Numbered from the stretch's first letter, positions 35,561 through 44,571 are shown. The stretch: DNA of 64,000 nt from Streptomonospora mangrovi (GCF_027604915.1 NZ_JAJAQC010000002.1:88612-152611), one strand, 5' to 3'. Program-made: numbers and translations. Notes: a model not told the origin generated them from the letters alone.

Positions 35561-36193
35561 TCACCGGTCCGTGTGTGTCTCGGCCTGCGCACCGCCCCGC
35601 GGACGGGCTCCGGCCTCGGGGGCGGGGGTCCCGTCGGCCAACTGGTCGGCCAGGCGCCGCCGGTGCTCCAGCGCCTTGCGCAACTGCGCCCGACCGCGGT
35701 GGATGCGGCTGCGCACCGTGCCCAGTTTGACGCCCAGGGTGGCGGCGATCTCCTCGTAGGAGAGCCCCTCGATGTCGCACAGGACCACCGGCGCGCGGAA
35801 CTCCGCGGGCAGGGCGTCCAGGGCGGCCTGGATGTCGGCGTCGAAGTGGCGGTCGTCGTAGGACTGGGCCGGCGAGGGCTCGCGGCCCTGGAGGCGTTCG
35901 TCGGCGTTCTCGGACAGGCCCTCGAACCGGATGCGCGCCCTGCGCCGCGCCATGTCGAGGAAGAGGTTGGTGGTGATGCGGTGCAGCCACCCCTCGAAGG
36001 TGCCGGGGGTGTAGCTGGACAGCGAGCGGAACACCCGGATGAAGACCTCCTGGGTGAGGTCCTCGGCGTCGTGCTTGTTGCCGGTGAGGCGGAACGCCAG
36101 CCGGTACACGCGCGCCGAGTGGTTGCGCACGACGTCGTCCCAGCTCGGTGGCTCCCACTGCTCGAAGTCCACGGCAGCGTCGGAGTCTGCCAC
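35561..36193 (-). CDS. sigE: ECF sigma factor SigE
   Basis: 210 residues. Region 2 has '[20 protein letters not shown]' and 'VFRSLSSY...GWLHRITTN'. Region 4 has '[20 protein letters not shown]' and '[16 protein letters not shown]'. Gene order sigE - anti-sigma - RseB-like - HtrA with a divergent O-methyltransferase copies the M. tuberculosis Rv1220c-Rv1223 locus. GTG 36193 is preferred because AAGGGAG lies about 5 nt upstream; GTG 36199 overlaps the ribosome site. It probably autoregulates. Confidence 0.93.
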   Translation of the reverse strand: MADSDAAVDFEQWEPPSWDDVVRNHSARVYRLAFRLTGNKHDAEDLTQEVFIRVFRSLSSYTPGTFEGWLHRITTNLFLDMARRRARIRFEGLSENADERLQGREPSPAQSYDDRHFDADIQAALDALPAEFRAPVVLCDIEGLSYEEIAATLGVKLGTVRSRIHRGRAQLRKALEHRRRLADQLADGTPAPEAGARPRGGAQAETHTDR

Positions 36194-36343
36194 CGCCACT
36201 CCCTTCGCGAGTCTGCTGCGGCGCGCGGGCGCGCGGTGCGCCGGGGGGCGGCGCCGCGCGAGGGCCGTTCGCCTGGGTTGGGCCGCGGTGCGGGTCGCGC
36301 CGCGGCCGCGGCTTGGGCGGGGGAACTACCCCGCTTCGGTTGC

Positions 36344-36370
36344 AACGCTCGGCGGTCGCGATTAAGTTCC
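36344..36370 (-). promoter_or_regulatory. Candidate ECF promoter for the sigE operon
   Basis: On the minus strand GGAAC (36370-36366) and CGTT (36347-36344) are separated by 18 nt, near the usual GGAAC/GTT spacing of ECF promoters. It lies 150 nt upstream of the sigE start, fitting autoregulation. Confidence 0.4.
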
Positions 36371-36433
36371 CCGGTGCCGCGAGCACACCGCGACCGCCCC
36401 GGGCAGGCTAGTCTGTGCCCTGGAACCCGGCCC

Positions 36434-37234
36434 ATGGGTGATCGCGCGGGCACGCACGGTGACGTCATCGCGGTCGCCGCGTCCGTTGGGGGACTGGGCC
36501 GCTTCCGGCCCCCTCGGGGCCGCACGCCCCGGTCAATCAGTCACACGCGCGGGGAGGCCGTCATCGCCAGCCGAGACGACACACTGGCCCACACTCTGGC
36601 CCACCTGGCCCACGTCGAGCAGTACGCCCAGGAGGACGACCCCCTGACCTCGGCGCGCGAGACCGGCCGGCGGGCGGAGTCCTCGCCGATCAGCGCGGCC
36701 GGCGGCGCGGCCCTGCGCTTCCTGGCCGCGGCCATCGGCGCCCGCTCGGTGGTCGAGGTCGGTACCGGCTGCGGCACCTCCGGCATCTGGCTGCTGCGCG
36801 GCATGCGCCCCGACTCCGTGCTGACCAGCGTCGACATCGAGCCCGAGTACCAGGAGCTGGCGCGCGCGGCCTACCGGCGGGCCGGGTTCGCCGCCAACCG
36901 GGTGCGGCTGATCCACGGCCGGGGGCTCGACGTGCTGCCCCGGCTGACCGACGCCGCCTACGACATGGTGTTCGTCGACGCCGAGCCCGCCGCCTACCCC
37001 ACCTACCTGGACGAGGCGCTGCGGCTGCTGCGCGTGGGCGGGATCGTGGTGTTCAACAACGCGCTGGAGGGCGCCGAGCGGGCCGACGGCCCGCTGAGCG
37101 TGCCCGACCCCGGCACCGCCGGGGCGCGCGAGGCCGGCCGCCTGGTGCGCGCCGACACCGCGCTGATCCCCCTGCTGCTGCCGGTGGGCGAGGGCCTGCT
37201 CGCGGCCATCCGCGACCACTCCCCCGAGTCCTGA
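36434..37234 (+). CDS. O-methyltransferase (Rv1220c-like)
   Basis: 266 residues from ATG 36434, but homology begins around 'TLAHTLAHLAHVEQYAQEDD'. The SAM motif is 'VVEVGTGCGTSGIWLL', then 'LTSVDIEPEYQELARAAY' and 'YDMVFVDAEPAAYPTYLDEA'. It is a class I O-methyltransferase related to caffeoyl-CoA/catechol types. A good GGGGAGG (36551-36557) precedes ATC 36563 and GTC 36560, not ATG, GTG or TTG, so the true start is uncertain. A TAGTCT -10 at 36409-36414 supports ATG 36434. It is divergent from sigE, as in mycobacteria. Confidence 0.85.
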   Translation: MGDRAGTHGDVIAVAASVGGLGRFRPPRGRTPRSISHTRGEAVIASRDDTLAHTLAHLAHVEQYAQEDDPLTSARETGRRAESSPISAAGGAALRFLAAAIGARSVVEVGTGCGTSGIWLLRGMRPDSVLTSVDIEPEYQELARAAYRRAGFAANRVRLIHGRGLDVLPRLTDAAYDMVFVDAEPAAYPTYLDEALRLLRVGGIVVFNNALEGAERADGPLSVPDPGTAGAREAGRLVRADTALIPLLLPVGEGLLAAIRDHSPES

Positions 37235-37237
37235 GCG

Positions 37238-37254
37238 CCCGCCCGGCGGGCGGG
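37238..37254. terminator. Hairpin between methyltransferase and pepA
   Basis: CCCGCCC (37238-37244) and GGGCGGG (37248-37254) with a 3-nt loop, just after the methyltransferase stop. It is placed between convergent genes. Confidence 0.55.
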
Positions 37255-37340
37255 TCGGTGCGAACGGCGCGGTCGGCGGGACAGCGGCCGGTAGGGGCGG
37301 CGCGGTCGGGACGAGCCCTGCGGGCGGTGCGGTGCCCGCG

Positions 37341-38879
37341 CTAGGCGGCGGCCGCGCGGCGCGCCCCGGCGGGGTCGGCCAGCCAGCGCAGCAGGGTGCG
37401 GGTGGCGAACCCGGTGCCGCCCTTGGTCAGCACGCCGTCCTCGCCGGTGGAGCGGCCCGGCCCGGCGATGTCCAGGTGCGCCCAGGGCAGGCCGCCGGTG
37501 AACTCCCGCAGGAACAGCGCGGCCTCGGTGGCGCCCGGCCGGCCGTAGTCTCCGGTGGTGCCGATGTTGGCGAGGTCGGCCACCCGGGACTCGATCGAGG
37601 GCCGGTACTCCTCGGTCAGCGGCAGCCGCCACAGCGGCTCGCCCGAGGCGCGGCCCGCCGCGGTGAGGGCGTCGGCCAGCGCGTCGTCGCTGGCGAACAG
37701 CGCGCCGGTGCCCAGGCCCAGGGCGACCTTGGCGGCGCCGGTGAGCGTGGCGACGTCCACGAGGACGTCGGGCGCGAGCTTGGCCACCGCGTAGGCCAGG
37801 GCGTCGGCCATGACCAGCCGGCCTTCGGCGTCGGTGTTGAGGACCTCGATGGTGGTGCCGTTGTAGGCGGTGATGACGTCGCCGGGCCGCTGGGCGGACC
37901 CGGAGAACGCGTTCTCGGCGATGGGCAGCAGCGCCGTGACCGCCGCGGGGACCTCCAGGCTCCGCAGCGCCGACATCGCCCCCAGCACGATGGCCGCCCC
38001 GCTCATGTCGGTCTTCATGAGCTTCATGTTGTCGTTGGGCTTCAGCGACAGGCCGCCGGTGTCGAAGGTGATGCCCTTGCCGACCAGGACAATGTGCCCG
38101 GCGGGGTCGGCGGGCCGGTAGTCCAGCCGCACCAGGCGCGGCGGCCGGACCGAGCCCGCGCCCACCGCCAGGATCGCGGCGAAGCCCTCGTCGCGCAGCG
38201 CGGAGTCGTCCCACACCCGGTGCTCCAGGCCGGACTCGGCGGCGACCTCGACCGCGCGCCCGGCGAGCCAGGCCGGGTCCTTGTCGGTGGAGGGCGTGTT
38301 GACGAGGTCGCGGGCCAGCGCCGTGGCCCGCGCGAGGGCGGTCCCGCGCGCGAGCGCTCCGGGGGCCGCACCGGTGTCGCCGCCGACCAGCTCGACGGAC
38401 TCGACCGGCGCGGGCCCCTTGGGGGAGGACGCCAGGGTGAAGCGGTAGGAGGCGAGCAGCGCGCCTTCGGCGAAGGCGGTCAGCCCGGCTCCGGTGTCGT
38501 CGTGCGCCCGGTCCAGCAGCGCGACGGTGGTGGCCGCCGCGCGGCGCCCCTTGGCGGCGCGCGCGAGGGCCGCGCCCGCGGAGCGGAGGTCGTCGGGCGT
38601 GGCGTCGCCGACACCGAGCAGGACCATCCGCACCAGCCCGCGCCCGAGGTCCACCGGGAACTGGGCAAGCTCGCCGGGCCGGCCGGCGAGGTCGTAGTGC
38701 GCGATCAGCTCGGCGAGGGAGGCCGGCAGCCGCGCGTCCAGTTCGGCGGGGTCGAGACCGACACCGGCGGTCGCCGCGACCGGGGAGCCGTCACCGCGCA
38801 GGACGGGGACGGCCACCAGCTCGGCGGCGGAGTCGGTGAGGGCGCCCGAGACCGGGCGGATCTCCGTAGCGGCAGGCAC
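37341..38879 (-). CDS. pepA: Leucyl aminopeptidase (M17)
   Basis: 512 residues, a normal M17 length. The N-terminal macro-like domain is followed by the catalytic domain: 'LVGKGITFDTGGLSLKP' (metal Lys/Asp), 'MKTDMSGAA' and the signature 'NTDAEGRLVMADAL'. The enzyme removes N-terminal residues from peptides using two metal ions and usually forms cytosolic hexamers. GTG 38879 begins 'PAATEIRPVSGAL'. Its stop is 106 bp from the convergent methyltransferase. Confidence 0.94.
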   Translation of the reverse strand: MPAATEIRPVSGALTDSAAELVAVPVLRGDGSPVAATAGVGLDPAELDARLPASLAELIAHYDLAGRPGELAQFPVDLGRGLVRMVLLGVGDATPDDLRSAGAALARAAKGRRAAATTVALLDRAHDDTGAGLTAFAEGALLASYRFTLASSPKGPAPVESVELVGGDTGAAPGALARGTALARATALARDLVNTPSTDKDPAWLAGRAVEVAAESGLEHRVWDDSALRDEGFAAILAVGAGSVRPPRLVRLDYRPADPAGHIVLVGKGITFDTGGLSLKPNDNMKLMKTDMSGAAIVLGAMSALRSLEVPAAVTALLPIAENAFSGSAQRPGDVITAYNGTTIEVLNTDAEGRLVMADALAYAVAKLAPDVLVDVATLTGAAKVALGLGTGALFASDDALADALTAAGRASGEPLWRLPLTEEYRPSIESRVADLANIGTTGDYGRPGATEAALFLREFTGGLPWAHLDIAGPGRSTGEDGVLTKGGTGFATRTLLRWLADPAGARRAAAA

Positions 38880-39014
38880 GGATCGCTCGCAATCGTGATC
38901 GGGTTGGCGCCGCGGGCGGTGGTCCGGTGCGTCGGGAGGCTCCGGCTGGAGGCGGCTCGGCGGCCGCCGCGCGCCCGGCTGGTCGGGACGGTGAGGGTGC
39001 GACGGGGCCGCGGG

Positions 39015-39182
39015 TCAGCCGACCGCGCCGTCCAGGGCCTCCTTCAGCTCGGTGGCCTCGTCGGGCGTCAGCTCGACGACGAGCCGCCCGCCGCCCTCCA
39101 GCGGGACGCGCATGATGATGCCGCGGCCTTCCTTGGTGACCTCCATCGGACCGTCACCGGTCCTCGGCTTCATCGCCGCCAT
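39015..39182 (-). CDS. DUF3117 small protein
   Basis: 55 residues, beginning 'MAAMKPRTGDGPMEVTKEGR' and containing 'MRVPLEGGGRLVVELTPDEA'. This matches the actinobacterial DUF3117 family (compare Rv1211), whose function is unknown. ATG 39182 has AAGGGGA 6 nt upstream. The gene is complete. It lies upstream of pepA in the same direction, with a 135-bp gap. Confidence 0.9.
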   Translation of the reverse strand: MAAMKPRTGDGPMEVTKEGRGIIMRVPLEGGGRLVVELTPDEATELKEALDGAVG

Positions 39183-39464
39183 GCCGTATCCCCTTCCATA
39201 GGACTGTGTCGCGGGCTGAATGGGCCGATCCGGTGCAGATGCCCCTGCGTTCAGGGCGGCCGGTCCGGGGTCGCGCCGCATCCGCGTGACTCAGGGAATG
39301 AATCACTGTTCTGCCATTATCTCGGTTTTGGGAACCGATTGGGAACGATCGGACAGCGCCGGGACCTTCGGCCCCGAGGAATCCGAACAGTAAGGTTATA
39401 GCCGTCAGCGCCCCGCCGCGGTCGCTGGGACCTCAGCAGCACCCCCAGGAGCAGGGAGTTCGGC

Positions 39465-40313
39465 GTGTCAGAGTCAGGCACCGCAGACCGCAGCACCGGC
39501 CCCGACCGGCCCGGCGGGGATTCCGCACCCGGCCACGGGGTCGAGTACGAACTCGCCGACGGCGTCGCCGTGATCCGGCTGAACCGGCCCGACTCCATGA
39601 ACTCGCTGACGGTCGCCGCCAAGGAGGCGCTGCTGGCGGCCGTCGAGCGCGCCAAGGCCGACACCGGCGCCCGCGCGGTGCTGCTCACCGGCACCGGCCG
39701 CGCGTTCTGCGCCGGGCAGGATTTGCGCGAGCACGCCGAGTCGCTGGAGTCGGGGCGCGGGCTGTCCGACACCGTCCGCGCGCACTACAACCCGATCGTG
39801 CTGGGCCTGGCGCGCATGCCCAAGCCGGTGGTCGCGGCCGTCAACGGCACCGCCGCCGGGGCGGGCGCCTCGCTGGCGTTCGCCTGCGACCTGCGCATCG
39901 CCTCGGACAAGGCGTCGTTCCTCATGGCCTTCGCCAACGTGGGGCTGGGCGCCGACTCCGGCGCCTCCTGGACCCTGCCGCGGCTGGTGGGCCACGCCCG
40001 CGCCATGGAGATGCTGATGCTGGCCGAGCCGGTCCGGGCCGACCGCGCCCTGGAGATCGGCCTGGTCAACCAGGTGGTGCCGCACGACGACCTCGCCGAG
40101 GCCGCCCACGCGCTGGCGGTGCGCCTGGCCAACGGGCCCACGGTGGCCTACGCCGCCATCAAGGCGGGGCTCACCTTCGGCTCCGGGCTCGACCTCGCCA
40201 ACGCCCTGGAGATGGAGGCCAGCCTCCAGGACCAGTGCGCCGACACCGCCGACCACGCCAACGCCACGCGCGCCTTCGTGCGCAAGGAGAAGCCGGTCTT
40301 CGAGGGGTCCTGA
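39465..40313 (+). CDS. Enoyl-CoA hydratase/isomerase (PaaG-like)
   Basis: 282 residues. The crotonase fold shows 'VIRLNRPDSMNSL', oxyanion hole 'GTGRAFCAGQDLREH' and 'NGTAAGAGASLAFACDLRIA'. The region 'VGLGADSGASWTLPRLVG' has Asp where classical hydratases have Glu, and together with 'GQDL' it resembles the PaaG isomerase group. The reaction is addition or isomerisation at the CoA-ester double bond. GTG 39465 has AGGGAG 6 nt upstream. The first ~25 residues are extra Gly/Asp/Pro-rich. Confidence 0.88.
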   Translation: MSESGTADRSTGPDRPGGDSAPGHGVEYELADGVAVIRLNRPDSMNSLTVAAKEALLAAVERAKADTGARAVLLTGTGRAFCAGQDLREHAESLESGRGLSDTVRAHYNPIVLGLARMPKPVVAAVNGTAAGAGASLAFACDLRIASDKASFLMAFANVGLGADSGASWTLPRLVGHARAMEMLMLAEPVRADRALEIGLVNQVVPHDDLAEAAHALAVRLANGPTVAYAAIKAGLTFGSGLDLANALEMEASLQDQCADTADHANATRAFVRKEKPVFEGS

Positions 40314-40465
40314 GGGGTCCCGGGAAAGGACCTGAGGGATCCCGGGCCGCGCGGAGCGCGGTCGGGCGGTGGCGGCGAGCGGGTGCGCGGGCCGGCTGTG
40401 CCCGGGCCGGCCCGGCCTGAAGCCGGCGGGGCTTCGGCGGCCGTGCGTCAGACGGCGTGCCCGAC

Positions 40466-40510
40466 TCCGCCGCGCCCGAGTCCGCCGCGCCCGAGTCCGC
40501 CGCGCCCGGG
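40466..40510. repeat. 15-bp tandem repeat, three copies
   Basis: Units 40466-40480, 40481-40495 and 40496-40510 read TCCGCCGCGCCCGAG, the last with one change. They lie between convergent enoyl-CoA hydratase and kinase genes, outside any supported gene. Confidence 0.75.
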
Positions 40511-40521
40511 TCGGCCGTGCC

Positions 40522-42294
40522 TCAGCCGGCCACCGCGACGATGACGACCACCACCGCGACGACCACGAGGATGCACAGGCCGGTCACCACGGCGATGATC
40601 GCCCCGCCGCCGCCCCGGCCGTCCCCGGAGGGCCGCCCGGGGCCGCCCGGTCCCGACGCCGACCACTGGGGGCCGGTGGCGGGGCCGTAGCCGCTCTGCG
40701 GGCCGGTCGCGCGGAACGAGGGCTGGGCGCCGGTCATCGGCGCGCCGCCGCCCGGGTAGGGCGCCTGGGGCCCGGAGTGCGGGCCGGGCGCGTAGGGGGC
40801 CTGGGGTCCCGAGTGCGGACCGGGCGCGTAGGGCGCGGCGGCCGAGGAGGGCGGTGCCTGCGGCCCGGAGGCGTACGGGGTCTGGGAGCCGGAGGGATAA
40901 GGCGTCTGCGGCCCCGAGTGCGGCCAGGCGGGTCCGCCCGGGCCGCCCGATCCGCCTGGTCCGCCCTGGGTCGGCTGCGGACCCCACGGACCGGGGTTGG
41001 CCGGAGCGGGGCCGGCCGGGCCGGGACCGTAGGCCGGGCCGGGCGCGCCGCCCGGCAGCGGCTGCTGGGGGCCGGAGTGCGCCGGCGGGGTCTGCGGTCC
41101 GCTCGGCGGCGCCTGCGGCGCGTAGCCCGGCCCGCCGTCGTAGCGCGGCCCCGGACCGGCGGCGGGGTACTGCGGGCCGGTGCCCGCCGGGTACTGCGGC
41201 CCCGTGCCGGCCGGGTAGCCCTGCCCCGCACCCGCCCCCGCACCGGCGGCGGGCTGGGGGCCGGTGGCCGGCGGTGCGCTCGGGAAGGACCGGAACAGGT
41301 CGCCGCCGGGCGGGTGGGGCAGGCTGTCGCGGATCTCCTCCACGGCGCGTTCGCGCGCCTCGGGCGCGGCGGCGGCCACCGCGCCGGTGGCCAGGGTCTG
41401 GAGCGGCAGCTCGCCCGGGTTCGCCGGCTCGTCGGGGGCGTCGCCGACGGCCTCGGCCGCCTGGGGGGCGTCGGCCATCCCCACCCCCAGCACGCCCATC
41501 AGGGTCTCGGCGGCGGTGGGCCGGGCGGCGGGGTCCTTGGCCAGGCAGCGCGCGGCGATGTCGCGCAGCCGGCCGTCGAGCGCACCGAGGTCGGGCGGCT
41601 CGTTGACGACGTTGTGCAGCACCTCGCGCAGGGAGTCCTGGCCGAACGGACCGAACCCGTTGGCCGCGTAGACCATGGTGGCGCCCCAGGCGAACAGGTC
41701 AACGGCCGGCCCCAGGGCCTCGCCGGCGACCTGCTCGGGCGCCATGTAGGCGGGGGTCCCGGCGATCTGGCTGGTCAGGATGGCCGTGCCCTCCAGCGCG
41801 CGGGCGATGCCGAAGTCGATCACCCGGGGGCCGTCGGGACCCATCAGGACGTTGCCCGGCTTGAAGTCGCGGTGCACGATCCCGGCCTGGTGGATGGCCG
41901 CCAGCGCGGTGAGCGTGCCCACCGCCAGCCGCTCCAGGGCCGCGCCGGACATGGGTCCGTCGCGCCGGACGACCTCGCGCAGGCTCGGGCCCTCGATGTA
42001 CTCGCTGACGACGTAGGGCGGGTCGGCGTCGATGTCGGCGGCCAGCACCTGGGAGGTGCAGAAGCGCGCGACCTTGCGGGCGGTCTCGACCTCCTCGGCC
42101 AGCGCGCGGCGCAGGCCGGCGGCGTCGAGGCCGTCGGCGTGCAGCGTCTTGACCGCGACGGGCGTGGCCTCGGGGTCGGCCTCCGGGTGGCCGAGGTAGA
42201 CGACGCCCTGCCCGCCCTGGCCGAGTCGGCCGGTCAGGACGTAGCCGCCGATGCGCCGAGGGTCGTCGTCGGTCAGGGGTTGGGTACCGGTCAT
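40522..42294 (-). CDS. Ser/Thr protein kinase with C-terminal TM anchor, no external sensor
   Basis: 590 residues. Kinase domain 15-275: 'GRLGQGGQGVVYLG' (P loop), Lys49 in 'VAVKTL', 'HRDFKPGNVL' (141-150) and 'DFG' (160-162). A ~250-residue Pro/Gly/Gln-rich juxtamembrane region with 'PAGTGPQY' repeats follows, then a single TM helix ('AIIAVVTGLCILVVVAVVVV'), after which the chain ends. So it has no extracytoplasmic domain of its own. ATG 42294 has GGAGGA about 5 nt upstream. The gene just upstream encodes a TM protein with an external domain, probably its partner. Confidence 0.92.
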   Translation of the reverse strand: MTGTQPLTDDDPRRIGGYVLTGRLGQGGQGVVYLGHPEADPEATPVAVKTLHADGLDAAGLRRALAEEVETARKVARFCTSQVLAADIDADPPYVVSEYIEGPSLREVVRRDGPMSGAALERLAVGTLTALAAIHQAGIVHRDFKPGNVLMGPDGPRVIDFGIARALEGTAILTSQIAGTPAYMAPEQVAGEALGPAVDLFAWGATMVYAANGFGPFGQDSLREVLHNVVNEPPDLGALDGRLRDIAARCLAKDPAARPTAAETLMGVLGVGMADAPQAAEAVGDAPDEPANPGELPLQTLATGAVAAAAPEARERAVEEIRDSLPHPPGGDLFRSFPSAPPATGPQPAAGAGAGAGQGYPAGTGPQYPAGTGPQYPAAGPGPRYDGGPGYAPQAPPSGPQTPPAHSGPQQPLPGGAPGPAYGPGPAGPAPANPGPWGPQPTQGGPGGSGGPGGPAWPHSGPQTPYPSGSQTPYASGPQAPPSSAAAPYAPGPHSGPQAPYAPGPHSGPQAPYPGGGAPMTGAQPSFRATGPQSGYGPATGPQWSASGPGGPGRPSGDGRGGGGAIIAVVTGLCILVVVAVVVVIVAVAG

Positions 42295-42347
42295 CTGTCC
42301 TCCCGGGTCCGCCGGCCGCGGCGCCCTGCGGGCCTCAGCGGCCCACC

Positions 42348-42920
42348 CTAACGGAGAGTCCCGGTGGAGGTCATCGTCACGCCGCTGTGGGAGACCGCCG
42401 TCCACTCGGCGCTGAGGGTGCCGGCCGCGTCGCCGCTCGTCAGGACCAGGCGGGACTCGTCGACGCAGCGCTCGTCGGGGTCGTAGGTCTCGACGTAGTC
42501 GAAGACGAGGCGGTCGCCGTCGCGCTCGCTGAGGGACAGGCTGCCGCGGCAGTCGAAGGTGTACCACTCCGAGACGCCGCGCTCCTCGCCGTGCTCCAGC
42601 TTGATCTCGGCGCCCCAGTCGGTGACGTGCGCGCCGTTGTCGTCCACCTGGCTCATCTCGCCGCGCCAGATGCCGGCGTAGGACTCCGGGACGGTGGAGT
42701 CGCCGGTGGCGGCGGTGCCGCGCAGCGCCCACAGCACGGCGCCCAGGACGGCGCCCAGCACGACCACCGCCGCCACGGCGACGACGACGCTCCTGCGGCG
42801 GCGGGCGGTGTGGCGGGTGGAGCGCGGCGGCGGGTAGAGGGACATCTGCCGCACCGGGGAGTCGGCGGGCGGGCGCTTGGCGCCGCTGGGCGCCGGGCCC
42901 GCGCCCCGCACGTCGCTCAC
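42348..42920 (-). CDS. Single-TM protein with external beta domain (kinase-sensor-like)
   Basis: 190 residues from GTG 42920. A basic stretch 'RSTRHTARRRR' and one TM helix ('[20 protein letters not shown]') precede an external domain of about 120 residues. Its pattern (Tyr-Ala-Gly-x-Trp-x-Gly, paired cysteines in 'TFDCRGSLSL' and 'DERCVDESRL') resembles the extracellular domains fused to Streptomyces Ser/Thr kinases. It is 53 bp upstream of the kinase gene and probably cotranscribed. GGAG is 6 nt before GTG 42920. A TTG at 42983 is in frame, but the short upstream ORF argues against it. Confidence 0.78.
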   Translation of the reverse strand: MSDVRGAGPAPSGAKRPPADSPVRQMSLYPPPRSTRHTARRRRSVVVAVAAVVVLGAVLGAVLWALRGTAATGDSTVPESYAGIWRGEMSQVDDNGAHVTDWGAEIKLEHGEERGVSEWYTFDCRGSLSLSERDGDRLVFDYVETYDPDERCVDESRLVLTSGDAAGTLSAEWTAVSHSGVTMTSTGTLR

Positions 42921-42967
42921 CGGGGGCTCCGAGGCATGCGGTGACCAGGGCCGTTCGGTGTGCTCAT
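42917..42967 (-). CDS. Possible 16-codon leader peptide
   Basis: ATG 42967, preceded by GGAGG about 8 nt upstream, opens a frame encoding MSTPNGPGHRMPRSPR. Its TGA overlaps the GTG of the sensor-like gene as GTGA. The good ribosome site and overlap suggest translational coupling. No repeated regulatory codon run is seen. It has not been shown to be translated. Confidence 0.45.
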   Translation of the reverse strand: MSTPNGPGHRMPRSPR

Positions 42968-43243
42968 GGTTTCCAACCTCCAAGGGCGAACCGCCGAGCC
43001 GGCCGGCCCGCGCGGGGCGGCCGTTCGCGGTTTCAGCGACAGAGAATAAGCGACGCCGCCACCGGGCGACGCGGGAGCGCGGTGATGAGGGTCACATCAG
43101 GCGCGGGGTGGGTGCCCGGGGGCGTCGCGCGGGGGCCGCCGCCTCCGCGCGGTGTCAGGCGGGTCGGGCGGGTCGGGCGGACCGGCGCTCGGGCGGGTGC
43201 GCGCGCCCGCCGGGGGGCGGATCGGCCCGGGCCGGGGACGGGG

Positions 43244-43834
43244 TCAGCCGCGCCCGGCCTCGCCGCGGAAGCAGCCGCGCAGGTGGTCGTCCACCACCCC
43301 GGCCGCCTGCATGGTGGCGTAGGCGGTGGTGGGGCCGACGAACCGGAAGCCGTGGCGCTTGAGCGCCTTGGACAGCGCGGTGCTCTCCGGGGTGGCGGCG
43401 GCCACGTCGGTGATCCGCTCGGGCGGGGTGTGGTGCTCGGGCGCGTGCTCCCAGACCAGCTTGGCCAGGCCGCCCGGCAGCTCAAGGGCGGCGCGGGCGT
43501 TGCCGATCACGGCCTCGATCTTGGGGCGGCTGCGGATCAGCCGGGCGTCGCCGAGCAGGCGCTCGACGTCGGCGGGGGTGAACCCGGCCACGACGGCGGG
43601 GACGAACCCGGCGAAGACCTCGCGCAGCGCGGCGCGCTTGCGCAGCACGGTCAGCCACGACAGGCCCGCCTGGAAGCCCTCCAGGCTGATGCGCTCGAAC
43701 ATGGCGTCGTCGTCGGTGATCGCCACGCCCCACTCGGTGTCGTGGTAGCGCAGCAGGTCGTCGGTCGCCAGCGCCCAGTGGCAGCGCCGCAGGCCGTCGG
43801 GGCCGGGGCGCGCGGTGCCGTCGTCGTCGGTCAC
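43244..43834 (-). CDS. tag: DNA-3-methyladenine glycosylase I
   Basis: 196 residues. 'RCHWALATDDLLRYHDTEWG' contains the Tag start with zinc Cys/His and 'YHDxEWG'; 'FERISLEGFQAGLSW' is the diagnostic core, and 'GFRFVGPTTAYATMQAAGVV' carries the C-terminal motif. The enzyme excises 3-methyladenine from alkylated DNA. GTG 43834 has AGGGAC 7 nt upstream. Only 15 bp separate it from the DivIVA-domain gene, so they form an operon like Rv1209-Rv1210. Confidence 0.94.
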   Translation of the reverse strand: MTDDDGTARPGPDGLRRCHWALATDDLLRYHDTEWGVAITDDDAMFERISLEGFQAGLSWLTVLRKRAALREVFAGFVPAVVAGFTPADVERLLGDARLIRSRPKIEAVIGNARAALELPGGLAKLVWEHAPEHHTPPERITDVAAATPESTALSKALKRHGFRFVGPTTAYATMQAAGVVDDHLRGCFRGEAGRG

Positions 43835-43849
43835 GGTGGTGTCCCTGGG

Positions 43850-44571
43850 CTAGGCGGGCCGGGAGTCCGACGCGGGGGCGCCCTCGGGGCGGGCGCGGTC
43901 GGCCTCGGGGCCGCGTTCGGGTGCGGAGTCGGGGGTGGGGTCGGCGGGGGTGCCGTCGGAGGCGTCGTCGGTGTCCGGGGCGTCCTCGCCGGCCCCGGCA
44001 ACATCGGCGTCGATGCCGGCGTCCGGGTCGTCACCGGCGAGGAGGTCGTCACCGGCGAAGCCGGCGGACCGGTCGTCGTCAACGGACGGGCCGTCGCAGT
44101 GGACGGCGGCACCGGCCTCGTCGGCGGGCTCGTCCGGCGGCGTGCTCGCCTCCACGGTGACCGCGCCGTCGACGGCGACGGAGGCCGACCCCGCGCGCGC
44201 GGCGGGTCCGGCCGGTCCCGGCGGCGCCGCGAACGCGGCGCCCGGTCCCGCGCCCCGGGGCGGCAGCGGCAGCCCCGCCTCGTCCAGGCGGCGCTCGAGT
44301 TCGGCGATGCGGGCGTCGCGCTCGCCCAGCGCACCGATCACCCGGCGCAGCACCTCGTCCACCGCGCGCACGTGGTAGCCCCACAGCGCCAGCGGCAGCA
44401 GGACGCGGCTGACGTCGGTCCCGGTCAGCGGCCGGTCGGCGGGGAGGTCCAGCGGCGGGTGGTCGGCGTCGAAGCGCGCGAGTTCGCCGCCCTTCCCCAT
44501 GACCACGAACGCCACACCGGCGAGCACGGCCACCGCGGAGAGAGCGATCAGGCTGAGGATGATCGGAGACA
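43850..44571 (-). CDS. DivIVA-domain membrane protein (Rv1209-like)
   Basis: 240 residues. One N-terminal TM helix ('ILSLIALSAVAVLAGVAFVV'), then a short DivIVA-like segment 'GYHVRAVDEVLRRVIGALGE' with coiled coil 'RDARIAELERRLDEAGL'. The last ~120 residues are acidic low complexity. It may place a membrane factor at curved septal or polar membrane. ATG 44571 has no Shine-Dalgarno; CACCAT lies 8 nt upstream, so it may be leaderless. The C-terminal region is repetitive ('DDPDAGIDADVAGAGED'). Confidence 0.8.

Noticed and set aside
42921..42983. TTG start extending the sensor-like protein by 21 residues
   Set aside because: GTG 42920 has better ribosome-site spacing, and a separate short ORF with GGAGG occupies the extension.
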